A stretch of 64,000 nucleotides of DNA from Lindgomyces ingoldianus (taxonomy: Eukaryota > Ascomycota > Dothideomycetes > Pleosporales > Lindgomycetaceae). The notes under the pieces were generated by a model. That model worked only from the letters and a program-made list of their open reading frames with translations. It was not told where the DNA came from and searched no databases. A program made the position numbers and the translations under genes. Of the stretch, positions 34,791 to 45,493 are shown in pieces (the first letter of the stretch is position 1; every line of letters starts with the position of its first letter). The stretch covers positions 1,336,294 to 1,400,293 of the forward strand of contig NW_022985163.1 of the NCBI RefSeq assembly GCF_010093535.1, given 5' to 3'.

Positions 34791-36200
34791 ACGGACAATC
34801 CACGCCCAAGACCTGGAGAGACTTGACTTCGTCTGCGAGGCTCGACCTGAAGGGTAGAGCCTGCAGACGTACCCAAAGTTCCGGCGTCGGGCTCCGTTCA
34901 CAGAACGGATAGCTAGCATACGTTGCCTCATACGTTCCTAGAGGTTCTCATACGTTACCACATACGTTGTCCTGCAGATCTCATACGTTAACCCTATACC
35001 TTGTCCGTCAAGATCTCATACGTTACCACATACGTTGTCCGCAAGATCTTATACGTTCCCCAATACGTTGTCAAGACCTCATACGTTGCCACACTGCTAC
35101 ACCGCCGAGAACCAGGGACCTCGAGAGAGGCTCCTGTGACGCTTCTTCGGAAGCAAGTACGGAAGAAGGATGGGGAGTGGCCCCCCGAGCAAGTCGAAGG
35201 AAACAGGAATGGTATGCCAGTGCTCATATACCTTGGACACTGGTTGCCAGCTTCCTGGGACATACTTGCGTTAAAAAAGAAAAGATACGCTAAAGAAAAT
35301 AACATGCGTTAAAAAATAAAATCCAACTTGTCGTCACTCTTTAGAGCAGTCCCATCGTTGCGGCCGAGATGAAGTGTGAAGTGTGGTTGATTTAGATATA
35401 CGCCCGAGAGAATACTTTGAGAGACGATACCCAGGGCAAATCATACGCTCAACCCTAGACTGGATTGGTAACGCACAGCCTAAGTCCTGCGCTTCTTCAC
35501 CATACCCTCCCTCTCCTCTCTCTCATCCCCCTACACATACTCATTTTCTGGAAAACGTATATAGGAACACTTATATCTCCAACCCTACACACTGCTTGAG
35601 TGGTCTTCAAGCAAAGGTCGTCCTGCCCTGTCCCTGCGCTTTTTCTAGCCCCAGATAGTTCTTGACTAATCGCGAGCCACATCGCTACAAAGGCTACTGT
35701 GCTCAAACTTAGACTCAGCTCTAGACTCGGATAGCCATGTCATTCCCTATTGCTTCAGATCAATATCCATGCTCACCCATACCCAAAAATGGATACTGGG
35801 GTGTTATCGTGCTATTACATGCCGTAATACAACATGTCATAGAAGCTCCAATCAGTCTTCGACGTTTTCACAATTCTATAGACGGAGACGCAACACATAC
35901 CCCACTCCAACACCCCAACCCTTCGCAAGAAACTTTGGGTAACAATTGCACACACATATACACCCACATAAGTAGCGCACGCATTCTGCTTATTCATAAT
36001 AGAAAAATGAATAAATAAATACACTCGTTAGAGATGCGCGCCGGTTTATTATGTCTCATAAGTTGGCAATAGAGAAGAGTCCTCTCCAGACATATGCTTC
36101 TGCACTCCTATCCAGCCCAACTAAAAGCCTCCTAAGAAGGCTTTTCTAGAGAGAGGAGCCGCAATAGATTACAATAAAGCTAGCCATGGAAGATAAATAG
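34791..36200. other. Gene-free stretch with minisatellite
   Basis: Contains the CATACGTT minisatellite (34917-35090, listed separately) and otherwise AT-leaning DNA with short pyrimidine tracts. Open frames across the minisatellite on both strands are products of the repeat. Confidence 0.55.
34917..35090. repeat. CATACGTT-based minisatellite
   Basis: Degenerate tandem units of roughly 30-38 bp combining ATCTCATACGTTACCACAT and ACGTTGTCC phrases. The core CATACGTT or TATACGTT recurs about every 15-20 bp. Begins about 130 bp after the stop of the Est1-type gene. Confidence 0.8.
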
Positions 36201-36650
36201 AGTCCCTGCCTGTCGGCGCTTGAGGGGCATAGCGGTGAGGTCACCTCCGTGGCCTTCTCTCACGACTCAGCCCGGATAGCGTCGGCGTTGGGGGACTCGA
36301 CGGTCAAGATCTGGGACACCCACAGCGGCGCGTACTTGTCGACGCTCGAGGTTGGCGGAGTGCTCCGTGACATCTCGTTTGACGCTACTGGCTTATATCT
36401 TCACACTGCAGGTGGGACTATTAGTCTCAGTGCAACTCAATTAGCTCCTATAACAACTACGGCAGCTTCTCAGACTCTAAAATACAACAGCCTAGCGTTG
36501 AGTTCAGATGGGCTATGGATAACACCTGATTCTGAGAAGCTAGAATGGCTACTATTCAAGTATCGGCCATCAGCCTCCGTAGTTTTAAGGAAGATAATTG
36601 GCATTGGTGCTAGGACTAGAAGAGTTTGGATATATACTATTTTAGCCTAA
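36201..36650 (+). pseudogene. WD40 fragment of an NLR/HET-type protein
   Basis: Open from 36201 to 36650 but with no ATG start or upstream coding. Reads 'CLSALEGHSGEVTSVAFSHDSARIASALGD' then 'STVKIWDTHSGA', one complete WD repeat, followed by the C-terminal tail usual for fungal NACHT/NB-WD40 proteins ('GLYLHTAGG', 'LALSSDGLWI', 'IGIGARTRRVWIYT'). The nucleotide-binding domain and the other repeats are missing, so this is a 3' end relic. Flanked by gene-free DNA. Confidence 0.7.
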
Positions 36651-37041
36651 CAGAAGCTAGAGCGTTTGTGTTGACATAGTTTATTATCTATATGTTCTTT
36701 TATATATCTATTTCATACAGGGGGCCGGGGATAAAGATGAATATATAGCTTGCGAATTTGCTACGGCAAAGCTTTGAGCATTTTTTACTCATAAGACAAG
36801 ATAGCGAATTATAGAATCACAAGTTCAAAGGTTTCCCACTTAGATATCAGCAGAGATGAACGCATCGATCACGCTAACAGGGAGGACGGCCGAACCGCTC
36901 TGACCAGGACCTTGCGCCAGAGGCGATGGTTTGTAGTGATGGCTGAAGAGAAGTGTAGTGTATGCAGCTCTAGATAGTGATGGGGTAGAACCTTGCCAAG
37001 CTTGGCCATCACCATACGAACAATCCAAACTCCCCATGACC
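36651..37041. other. Intergenic, no supported gene
   Basis: AT-rich 3' flank of the WD40 relic, then the insertion site of the hAT-like MITE. The minus-strand frame at 36840-37061 crosses into the MITE and has no support. Confidence 0.45.
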
Positions 37042-37049
37042 CTCAGAGG

Positions 37050-37542
37050 CAGGGCTTCCAACGGGCCGTACTACGGTCCGTACAAAGTGAGCCGTAACGG
37101 TCACGTGTTCAGTACGAACGTACCGAGTTCGTGAGCCGTACCGTACGATTAATGATGCCCTAGGTACGGTACGTAGTACGGATGTCTCAAAAATGCCTAT
37201 TACAGACCATTTTCTATTCCAGAGTTATCTATCCACGCCTCTTGCCGCCTTACAGGCCTCATCTAGTCCTATCTGCTCTTGTTACTAGGGAGAACTAGTT
37301 ATTTTATAGTTAATTAGACCTTAATCTTGCGTCTCTAGAGACCCATAGTCTTAGCTGTTTCAACTAGAGTACGGCGTACTTTAATCGAATCGTACTACTC
37401 GTACAGATCACGTGAGCCGTAACAGTTACGATACGTACACCTACCTCTCCTCCTCCCTATCGTACGAACGTACACAAAATCTCACCCGTAAAGGCCTCAA
37501 AATCGCCCAATCGTACAGTACTACGCCTCGTTGGAAGCCCTG
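37050..37542. mobile_element. hAT-like MITE, copy A (493 bp)
   Basis: Terminal inverted repeats begin CAGGGCTTCCAACG at both ends, followed by GGCCGTACTACG (left) and AGGCGTAGTACTG (right, read inward). A perfect 8-bp target duplication CTCAGAGG flanks it (37042-37049 and 37543-37550). An 8-bp duplication with CAGGG termini is diagnostic for hAT elements. No coding capacity. The subterminal DNA is rich in CGTAC/GTACG palindromes and CACGTGA. A second copy lies inverted at 42134-42947. Confidence 0.88.
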
Positions 37543-37550
37543 CTCAGAGG

Positions 37551-39212
37551 TCAAACCGAAGCACATCTCTACGGCCTAGAAATTGCAGTGCTCATGCAAA
37601 GAGCCGTTGGTCATTTGACCGTAACGTTACCCTAGCTGTGTTTGCAGGAACATATCGGGCTTTTCTACCTTCGCATGTGCTCGCAACCATAGCGTTCTTC
37701 CAGTCACACTCAACCTACTTCCCAAGTCGATTTCTAGGGCCACAGCACTCTATCTTATCCTATCTCCTTCCTATCTCGTCGTATTCTCTTTCAACAGCCG
37801 AGACTAGATCTCGGGGCTGCTGCTTGGTCTAGAAATCGGCGCTGGTGGGCTCGAGAAGCAAGCATAAGGATGTGGTGGCATAAGCAGGTCTTTCGTTCGG
37901 TTAGCAGAAGGGAGAACGCTGGGGGTCGCAGCTTGGCGGCAACATGAATGGTATGTCTCTATGTTACAAAAGTATGTGTCGCTGTGCGTTGGACCGAATC
38001 TCATTGTTCAATGGTTGCGTTGAGCAGTAGGACGCTAACTTAAGACGCGTTGGCTGGTCAACACCACTCCCAATCCTAGGCCGGATTTATTGGTGTCCGA
38101 GAGACTGTGCATTCCACACAGCCACATGCCTTACAATAAAATACCCGCAAGTTTATAACGTGGGACGTGCAATTACCACTAGCAATCAGCAAGGATCAGT
38201 GATTTGGTTCTGCTGGAGGTGCCAACTGACAAAGCGACCATGCATGAAATTGCGCCCTATAGCGTGTATAGGGCTAATAATAACTTCTTAACACCTAAGG
38301 GAGGGTCTAGGGGTTAGACAAAGTTATTCTACAAAATTTTAGAGCAATAAGGACTTAAATTTAGCACTATAGGGAAGGGAGTCTATTCCGCTATAAAAAA
38401 AAGCGTCGTACAAATTAGGCTTAGAGACAACAATGCAAACGTAATTTTTTAGGAGAAGTAGATTACAGACCTTTAGAATTAGCTATAGGGCATTATTTTT
38501 ATAAAAAATATAGCAATATTAGTTGTACGCATAAACTCATAGCTGCTAAAAGTTGAGGTACCCCTCATTTTTCTCAGCACACAGTGTTGCTCGCTAAGCA
38601 GTGAGGGATTGCATCTAATATAATTTTAACCTTTGCAAAAATTTACGCCCTAGCTGTGTAAGGTAGTAGATGTCAGAACGGGGCTCTGTACCACTCCGCC
38701 ATTACAACCAAAAAGGTGTGAATAATCAACCAACAGGGGATTTTGCGTACAGAACAGTATATATGCCTTACAGCTCTAACTATTAAACAAGGCTTATAGT
38801 AGTAGTAATTAAGAAAGGGCTTCGCTAGCTTTCCAGTGCTGTAGATACATTTTTCTAAGTGTCTATAAAAGCCTTAAAGCAGGCTAACAGAGTCCTGGTA
38901 ATGCTTTCGCATCCTTGCCCTGCGCATTCCTCTGGAAGCCAATGTAAGACAATCTATAGGCTTCCGCTCCCTGGTGGGAGGGAGGTAGCTATTGTACAGG
39001 AAAATTTGGAGGGGCGTCACGTTTACGGGGACAAAAAGGATTGGAGCGAAAACGCGTCCACCATTATTGTAGATTCCTGACGATATTGGGGAATAGGTAA
39101 CTATCTAGAGAGGACAGAGGAGAGCCTCCTAAAAGAGGTTGGAGGTCTAGGGCGCGTGAGGCGTGGCGCAATCTAATTAATGGGATTTGGTACAGTTAAG
39201 GTAGGTCGTTAG
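37551..39212. other. Gene-free stretch, AT-rich relic DNA
   Basis: No supported gene. 38240-38640 is AT-rich and looks like RIP-decayed repeat DNA, with GCCCTATAGCGTGTATAGGGC forming a short palindrome near 38253. The open frame at 38859-39080 has no family resemblance that I can see. Confidence 0.45.
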
Positions 39213-39977
39213 TTACAAGGATATTACGCCGGTTGGCTCGTTTTCAGTCAGCCTAGCCTCCTGTAATCTCTTTGTCCTCTTCGCCAGGTAAACCGCATTT
39301 TCTGCCTTGGGAACTCCTGGAGCTGCCCAGACGTTGCCCCTGACCGCTTCCTATACCTCTAACTGATCCTTGAAGTTATTACTTAGCTAGTTCTTCCTCT
39401 TTTCTCCCATAAAGACTAAGGTGGTAGCGAGGTTGTATTGATAAGTTTGCATTAAATAAGCGATCACAGCTGTAGTAGACTGCGACACGCCTTGGTCGCA
39501 ATGGACGAGGGCGGAACCGGATTTAGCTGCTGGTTGATGAAGTTGCAAATGTTGACGAGCTTGGGCAGCAGATCCTGCGTCATACTGTCTTCGCACTTTA
39601 TGAAGAGATAATTGCCTTTAAGGATGATCTTCTTATACCAGGGCTGGCTCCAATGAACCCATTGCCGCCCCACTGAGAGAGACCACGGCGGGGATGTTGT
39701 GCTTGTTAAGGATTTTATAATCACGAGAACTCCTGCTATTGCTAAGGTAAAGTTAACCTGCGATCTTAGTGATTGGCGGGTACGGCATGGTTATCGTGCG
39801 GTGGATTGTGGGGACGGAGCTAGCTGCTGCATTAGGCCGGGCGATGAAGTGGCGTAGGGAGGATTGTAGCTTGTACGCAAGCCTCCGTTGAGCAGATAGT
39901 GGAAAGAGGGCCGGGTTAAGGGCGGAAGAAGTAGGACGGATGAGTGATGCCCGATATGGATAAATGAGGGACTGCAC
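39213..39977 (-). pseudogene. Dual-specificity phosphatase pseudogene
   Basis: Colinear with fungal atypical dual-specificity phosphatases but broken. Down the minus strand: a basic Ser/Ala-rich leader (39977-39789), 'MPYPPITKIAG' (from 39788), a stop, then 'LYLSNSRSSRDYKIL...VVSLSGAAMGS', a frameshift, 'WSQPWYKKII...FIKCEDSMTQDLLPKLVNICNFINQQLN', a second frameshift, the active-site loop 'VHCDQGVSQS', and 'FMGEKRKN' followed by a TAG, then a tail ending at 39213. The catalytic Cys is present but the signature Arg (C-x5-R) is Gln. With two frameshifts, two stops and a lost catalytic Arg, it cannot be active. Several changes are C-to-T/G-to-A, consistent with RIP. Confidence 0.8.
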
Positions 39978-41130
39978 TAAACCTGAAGGGGGGTCCCTAG
40001 ACAGAGATTACCGCTGCAAGTCTACAAGAACATCTCGTCTTTTAACTAGCCCAAAACCAATGCAAATCTTTACAGCCTCCGCAGGTATCATCTATTGTGA
40101 GCGGGGCTCAAAGCGTATGCCCGCCACGCAGGTCGGTACAGGCAGCACTCCAGAGCCACAGATGCGGGCATAGCGGTACGCTTATGCAACTGTGAGCCCC
40201 ACAAGACCCTTGAGAAACTGGGCAGAAGCCTTGCTGCTTAGCTCTAGTGATGATCATCGCATGCAGCACGACTGCCGCTATCAGCTTTCAGTCCAACTTT
40301 AGCCCTCTGTCAGCTTGTCAATAATGAAGTCTGTCTTCCCTACAATGGATTCTCTCTGCGATTATGACCTTTTCTCGTTGTCATGCACGACTAATAACAA
40401 CATATCTAGATGGTACAGAGTCCTGCAACCCTACCTCGCGGGGTTGCAATTAAATATTACCAACAGGACAAACGCTTTGTCATCCGTGCTGTCATGGAAA
40501 CCCGCGAGGCTATCGGGTCTTTCTTGATACCCACCTGCACCTGCATGACAGAAACGAAACAAAAAGGAATGATTGAAGATAAAGAGAATAACTTCTATGT
40601 CTCGGAAGGCGGCATACTACATTTATAGAATAATATCACCTCTTCTTCGTAGGTGGGCAGCCGTAAGAGACACTGATGGGCTGGCTTAGTGGTAATCATG
40701 TAGAATTGCAAATAACGGTTCTTTCATCTAGTTTTGATCGGAGACGGGGGCGAATATAGAGCGCAGAACCTGTGATAGTAATTCTGAAGTCTGTGTTGCG
40801 GGTGCTCTGCAATTGCTGCTCTACAATGCCCTGCGAACTTTCTGTGCACTCTGTCGTGAAAGCATCTCTAACCACTTGTTAGATTAATTGAAGTTTCGTA
40901 AGATATATACTAGCTCTTGGATGGTGTTGTGACTGGCTCAAAGAGAGCTTCGATCGAGACACTGTGTAAGCCTAGTAGTAGTGTAGCAGAAGAGTGTTGT
41001 ATTGATGTAGATCCTCTATGGTAGCTATGGCACATAGAGAAGTATATGCACAAGTAGATAGGGTGTTTGCAGTAGTCACGCATGGCTCACACGATAGTCA
41101 CTTGTTGCCAAGACTAACCCGTTTTCTTGC
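39978..41130. other. Gene-free stretch
   Basis: No supported gene. Contains an imperfect inverted repeat at 40101-40200 (listed separately). Short open frames at 40315-40628 lack any recognisable feature. Confidence 0.45.
40101..40200. repeat. Imperfect inverted repeat
   Basis: GGGGCTCAAAGCGTATGCCCGC (arm 40103-40124) pairs with 40163-40200, which carries two small insertions in the matching strand. Could be a worn MITE or a hairpin; no target duplication identified. Confidence 0.5.
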
Positions 41131-41180
41131 ATATATATAGACCCCTAGGTACAATCCTTTAGCAATCAACCTAGTTCCTC
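41131..41180 (+). promoter_or_regulatory. TATA-type core promoter and leader
   Basis: TATATATA at about 41132, then a short leader ending CTCATG. The leader phrase CTTTAGCAATCAA..GTTCCTCATG recurs in both arms of the foldback element at 53617-54722, also downstream of a TATATAAACC box. Confidence 0.5.
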
Positions 41181-41429
41181 ATGTCTTTGGTGCTCCCAAT
41201 AGCTTCGTATAGTTGCTTGGCCTGGTTACACACAGAAAAGACTGGCGACATTAGTCTAGGGGTGAGTGGAATTGGGAATTGTCCTCAAGTGGGTAAGAAG
41301 TGCTACTTCAGAAATGTAGACATCTTGATCGCAGGATCGATACCTGTGCCGAACTTCGATATGCGGGAATTATGGCTGAACTGTGTCCAATTTGCTGCAA
41401 AGGGAGCAGTCTCAGGGACTAGATCGTAA
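41181..41429 (+). CDS. Possible small Cys-containing secreted protein
   Basis: ATG-started 82-aa frame, 50 bp after a TATA box. It begins 'MSLVLPIASYSCLAW', which could be a short signal peptide, and has four Cys (in CLAW, NCPQ, KCYF, NCVQ). No family recognised. In its favour are the promoter context and a homologous promoter plus start ('MHLVLLLAS') in the foldback arms. Against it are the short length and the gene-poor, repeat-rich surroundings. An additional downstream exon cannot be excluded. Confidence 0.3.
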   Translation: MSLVLPIASYSCLAWLHTEKTGDISLGVSGIGNCPQVGKKCYFRNVDILIAGSIPVPNFDMRELWLNCVQFAAKGAVSGTRS

Positions 41430-42125
41430 GCCTCCAGAAGACAGTAGGACGCGGTATGACCATATCTTGCACTCGGGATGTCGGGCGAGGACTTAGGCAG
41501 AGCCTAACCCTCTTCCAATCACACCTCCTACCATAGCTCAAGTCGCCATATTAAATCATTTGCAACCTCGTCCCCGACATCTTCAGAATAAACATCTTCT
41601 GACTGCAACGTTGGGTTCCAGTGAGTTCCCGTCGGGCAAATTCTCTCGTACATTAACTCACGCTAATCTACCTTCCTTAGGTTACGCAACTGGCGGTGCA
41701 GGTGTTCAGGTCTGCAGACCCTGTAGCTATTGCGGTCGAGTGTTGGTTTCTGGACTGGCAATGGGTGCGTGAAGGAAGTAGAGTACCGGAATATCCGCGA
41801 AGCTAGAATTGTAACCGCGAAACATAGTCCTTAATATGACCTGGGAATAGGAGTCTGAGACAGCGATGCTTACGCCTTGCTAGCGGAATTCAGGAGGTGA
41901 GAGGGCAGTTCGGGGTGAGGAGGTTTATGGCTGAGATAGGGAGGTTGCTGAATCGTAGGAAAGAGAAGAGATGTGCGCATTATATGGGTGAGAAAGAGAG
42001 GGTTGAGAAGAGTGAGAGGGTTGGACGAATAGGAGAGGGAGGGAGAGGGAGAGGTGTGTGGGAGGCTTTTACAAGAGGAGTCGGAGGAGGCGCTTCCGCG
42101 ATCGGAGGAGAGAGTGGGAGAGGGG
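41430..42125. other. Intergenic, no supported gene
   Basis: Includes a GA/purine-rich strand-biased tract (41920-42130) that produces long but meaningless frames on both strands. Confidence 0.45.
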
Positions 42126-42133
42126 GGCGGAGG

Positions 42134-42947
42134 CAGCGCTTCCAACGAGGCGTAGTACTGCACGATTGGGCGATTTTGAGGTTTGTACGGGTGATGTTTT
42201 GTGTACGCTCGTACGACAGGGAGGAGGAGAGATAGGTGTACGTATCGTAACTAGTCGCCTCACGTGATCTGTACAAGTAGTACAATTTAATTAAAGTACG
42301 TTGTACTCTAGTTAAAACAGCTAAGGTTATAGGTCTCTAGAGACGCATCATTAAGGTCTAATTAACTATCATATAACTAATTCTTCCTAGTAACAAAAGC
42401 AGAGAGGTCTGAAAGCTTGCTGCTTACTACCTTGTGCTGTAGCCAGTTTTTCTAGAGTTAAATAGCATCAATCATTAGTTACTATACAACTAGCTGCGTT
42501 AAGACACTCATTCGCAATTAGTAGCTGGGATAGTATGGAAATTAAGAGCAAGTTAGCATTATGCTCCCTTAGTAGGTGCTAAACAATATAGTTATAGCCA
42601 TCAACCACCTTTGCAGCGCCTTAAGATCCTTGCTCATGATACTAACAGCAGAGCTAGAGGCAGATTGCCTTGCCCTGCTCGTCTAGGAGCGCAAAATCTG
42701 TCCCATAAGCCACGCCTTTAACAGCGTGCGATTGCCTTGCAACATTGTCCTCACAAAACTTTCAGCCAATCAGAGCCCTAGAAAACTCCTGGACACTCCC
42801 TACAAGCCTACTGCTCCGCACTACGTACTGTACCTAGGGCATCATTAAACGTATGGTGCGGCCCACAAACTCGGTACGTTCGTACTGAACACGTGACCGT
42901 TAAGGTTCACTTTGTACGGACGGTAGTACGGCCTGTTGGAAGCCCTG
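42134..42947. mobile_element. hAT-like MITE, copy B (814 bp, inverted relative to copy A)
   Basis: Ends CAGCGCTTCCAACGAGGCG (left) and, read inward from 42947, CAGGGCTTCCAACAGGCCG. Flanks GGCGGAGG and TGCGAAGG match at 6 of 8 positions, a decayed target duplication. Its first 260 bp match the right end of copy A reversed (shared phrases CACGTGATCTGTACAAGTAG-like, GTCTCTAGAGACGCAT). It has about 320 bp more internal sequence than copy A, so copy A is an internal deletion derivative or B carries an insertion. No transposase reading frame. Confidence 0.82.
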
Positions 42948-42955
42948 TGCGAAGG

Positions 42956-43945
42956 TTAGTTGATCAATGCCTCATAGGTGCATAATACGCAGATGAGAGG
43001 GACAGGCAATTGAGTTCGTTGGCGGCTAAGTTGCCTTAGGAGTGGAGTAGAGAATCAGGATGGGAGTCACGTGGCGTCTTAATGTTAACTAAGCCAGGTT
43101 AAAAGTTAGGGCCTTGCATGATCTTCTTTTGTGTTAAGCTAGGGGTGATTGCATCTAAGTGTCAGATATGCGCACCTACTGTCAAGACAGGAGGAACGCT
43201 TGACGAAAGCTGCTACATAGTACGAGCAATAAGCTCGAACAGTATGTTGCTGCAAATTGCTGCATGTTGCAGCAAATTGCAGCATGTTGCAAGCTGGTCG
43301 CGCATAGGGCAAGTGCGCGAGGGACTCGGATCGGAAAAACAAAAGCCGAGCAACACGAGTAGAGCAGAAAAAGGATCGATAAATCAAGACAATCAATCAT
43401 CATCCCATACATCACATCCAAACCCATCATTCATCTCAGGAAGCCCAGAAACAGTGCTTCAATCTGACACTAAGTTTCTTTGTAGAGAGTCTATGGTTTA
43501 AGATATTGCAATTATAGATAGAAGTTTTGTATTGCAATGTAGAGCAAGAACGTTAGGATATCCATCGACATTGTGAAACTTGAACGAGGTGAATTCAATC
43601 TCCTGACTCTCTTGCTGGATATTTAGAGACATTTAATAGAATCCAAGTGTTTGTCATAAATTACTCCCCTGTCCACCCAACAATACTCAAGGTGCAGTAC
43701 TGTCTCTATACTAAAAGAGTCGGGCTGTAGCGGTCCTCTGATCCATACAGCCTAGGCATTTTGTATGTACTCGCCTGATCGTACCTCTTGACTTGGGCGA
43801 TAGCTGGGACTCAATGAGAGAGATCATTCTCGTATTGCTCCGCTTTCTCACCTTCCAGACTTCTGCTTGTTTGATCGTGAGTGTCACGCCTTCGGTAACC
43901 TTTGGATTCCATGTTCGAAGTATTGGGCGAAGCGATCAGTATATA
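42956..43945. other. Intergenic, no supported gene
   Basis: Holds the small 20-bp repeat at 43241-43292. The plus-strand frame 43118-43501 spans that repeat and has no domain. The end is the 3' flank of the PhyH gene. Confidence 0.45.
43241..43292. repeat. Short 20-bp tandem repeat related to the array minisatellite
   Basis: About 2.5 units of GTTGCTGCAAATTGCTGCAT / GTTGCAGCAAATTGCAGCAT. Each unit is nearly palindromic. On the opposite strand the core is GCAATTTGC(A/T)GCA, the same core and 20-bp period as the minisatellite in the array at 10200-10432. Confidence 0.7.
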
Positions 43946-45021
43946 TTACGACCCTTCTCTGTCATGGTTATACAGTCTCGAAAACCCCTCCTTCGGCGGC
44001 TGCAACCAATTCCTCTCATCATACCTCTCCTCGCCCTCAATAACATGAAACGTATATATAAACCGGCTCTTCCCACTCGTATTCCGCTCACTCTTATGCA
44101 GAATATTCCCGTGGATGAGAACGAGAGTGCCAGCTTTGACTTCGCCGATCGTGTACTCCTCCTTCTTCTCTCCCGAGTTATTATTGTTCCCCACACCTTG
44201 TCCATTAGTCTGCCTCGCATGACTCCTCATGCCCCCCATCCCTGTCCCCGTCCCCGTCCTCTGATCCAATTGCCGCGGAAACCTCGCACCATCATTATTC
44301 ACAAACCCAGTACCTCTCTTCCCCTCCATTCTAACAAACCGTTTCTGAACCGGCTCCGTCCTGTGACTCCCCCCCACAAAACTCAAACACCCATTCTCGG
44401 CCGTCGCGTCTTCTAGCGCATACCACCAGCCCACTGCACTTGGCGGATCAGTGTACAAGAACGTGGAATCCTGGTGCGGAGGCACGGCGCCTCCGATCTC
44501 GGGTTGCTTGCAGATTACCATGGATTGGAGGACGCGGGGATCGCGGAAGGAGAGGGAGCGTGCGATGGAGGCATTAAGGGGGGAGAGGGAGATGCGCCGG
44601 AAGGAGGGAGAGAGGGCGTGCAGGTAGTGGCCAATTTTGTTAATGGCGCGGGCTTTTGGCTTTGTGAGGGTGCCAGTTTTGTCGAATGCATCTGAGCAAG
44701 TATATTAGCTTGAGATGATAGATGGCGGGGAAGAGAGGGGGGGAAGGGGTTTAAAATACCTTCTTCAAAGAAAAACCGCACCTTATCCCCACTCTCCAAG
44801 AAATATTCATCTCCAACATGATCCACGCCATTGTCGCCCCCCGTCGAGAACCTCGTCATCGGATGGTCGTCTAACGAGAAGTCGTTCAGCATTTTATTCG
44901 TGTCTGCAAGGAGCTCTGATACGGTTTCCGGAGTCAACGCGTGAGGAATGATGAGATAGCCGTTGTTGTTGAAGAATGCGAGCTGTTCCGGGGTGAGCCC
45001 GTCGGCCACCTCTGATGCCAT
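43946..45021 (-). CDS. Phytanoyl-CoA dioxygenase (PhyH) family oxygenase
   Basis: Fe(II)/2-oxoglutarate-dependent dioxygenase fold; the substrate cannot be told from sequence. Two exons, 44760-45021 and 43946-44691, give 335 aa. The 68-nt intron has a GTATTT donor and GCTCAG acceptor; skipping it breaks the frame. Visible features: 'LAFFNNNGYLIIPHAL' near the N-terminus, as usual in the family; the iron-binding H-x-D in 'PPHQDSTF' (about residues 159-161); the distal His in 'VLIHGNILHKS' (about 279); and a basic 2-oxoglutarate-binding candidate in 'SRFIYTFHV' (about 293). A Gly/Asn-rich insert ('TGTGTGMGG..NNNNSG') lies between the metal-binding motifs and may be a surface loop. All catalytic residues are present, so it is likely active. 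Confidence 0.9.
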
Positions 45022-45493
45022 TGAGGAGGCTGTTGGAGATTCGATGAGGCGAGGTTGGAGATTGGGATGTGTTTCTGTTAGTGGGAGCTTTCAGGAGAAG
45101 TCCTGCCCGTTGGAGGGGTTCGACAAGGCGGTGGAGAGGTGTATCGGAGGCGGCCATAGCTCGAGGGAAGTATGAGGCGAGGTTGGGTGCCCCGCCTTTG
45201 GTTGGCCCCGCCCTGCAGCGCGTCCCAGCATCAGATAACCTTTCTTGCACGACGCGCAATGCTGCTGATCTCTAATACAAGAACCTACCTGCTTGTACTC
45301 TATGAGCTGGCCTGTAATTTGCGGAAATAAGACATGTTCTTTAAGTTCATCACCACGGCTGCGAACGAAAACGAAGACTGCTGACTATGTCGCATGATTT
45401 ATCTACTTATATAAAAGTATCCATAAAGCGCTCAAAATCTAAATGGAAACATAATGCTTTGTCCCTTCTGGCGATCTAGAAAGATGCATCACG
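45022..45493. promoter_or_regulatory. PhyH promoter and 3' flank of the membrane-protein gene
   Basis: 471 bp between two minus-strand genes. The AT-rich part (45390-45460) is likely the terminator side of the upstream gene. No motif recognised. Confidence 0.4.

Noticed and set aside
34917..35090. CRISPR-like array
   Set aside because: Fungal nuclear DNA; the units are degenerate, unit length varies and there are no unique spacers of constant length.
41870..42285. Clustered open frames on both strands with Pro/Ser or Arg/Gly-rich products
   Set aside because: Produced by a purine-rich strand-biased tract and the end of MITE copy B; no ATG context or domain support.
44560..44600. Suspected frameshift in the PhyH gene at a C homopolymer
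   Set aside because: Recounting gives six C's on the coding strand, and with the 68-nt intron removed the frame is continuous.
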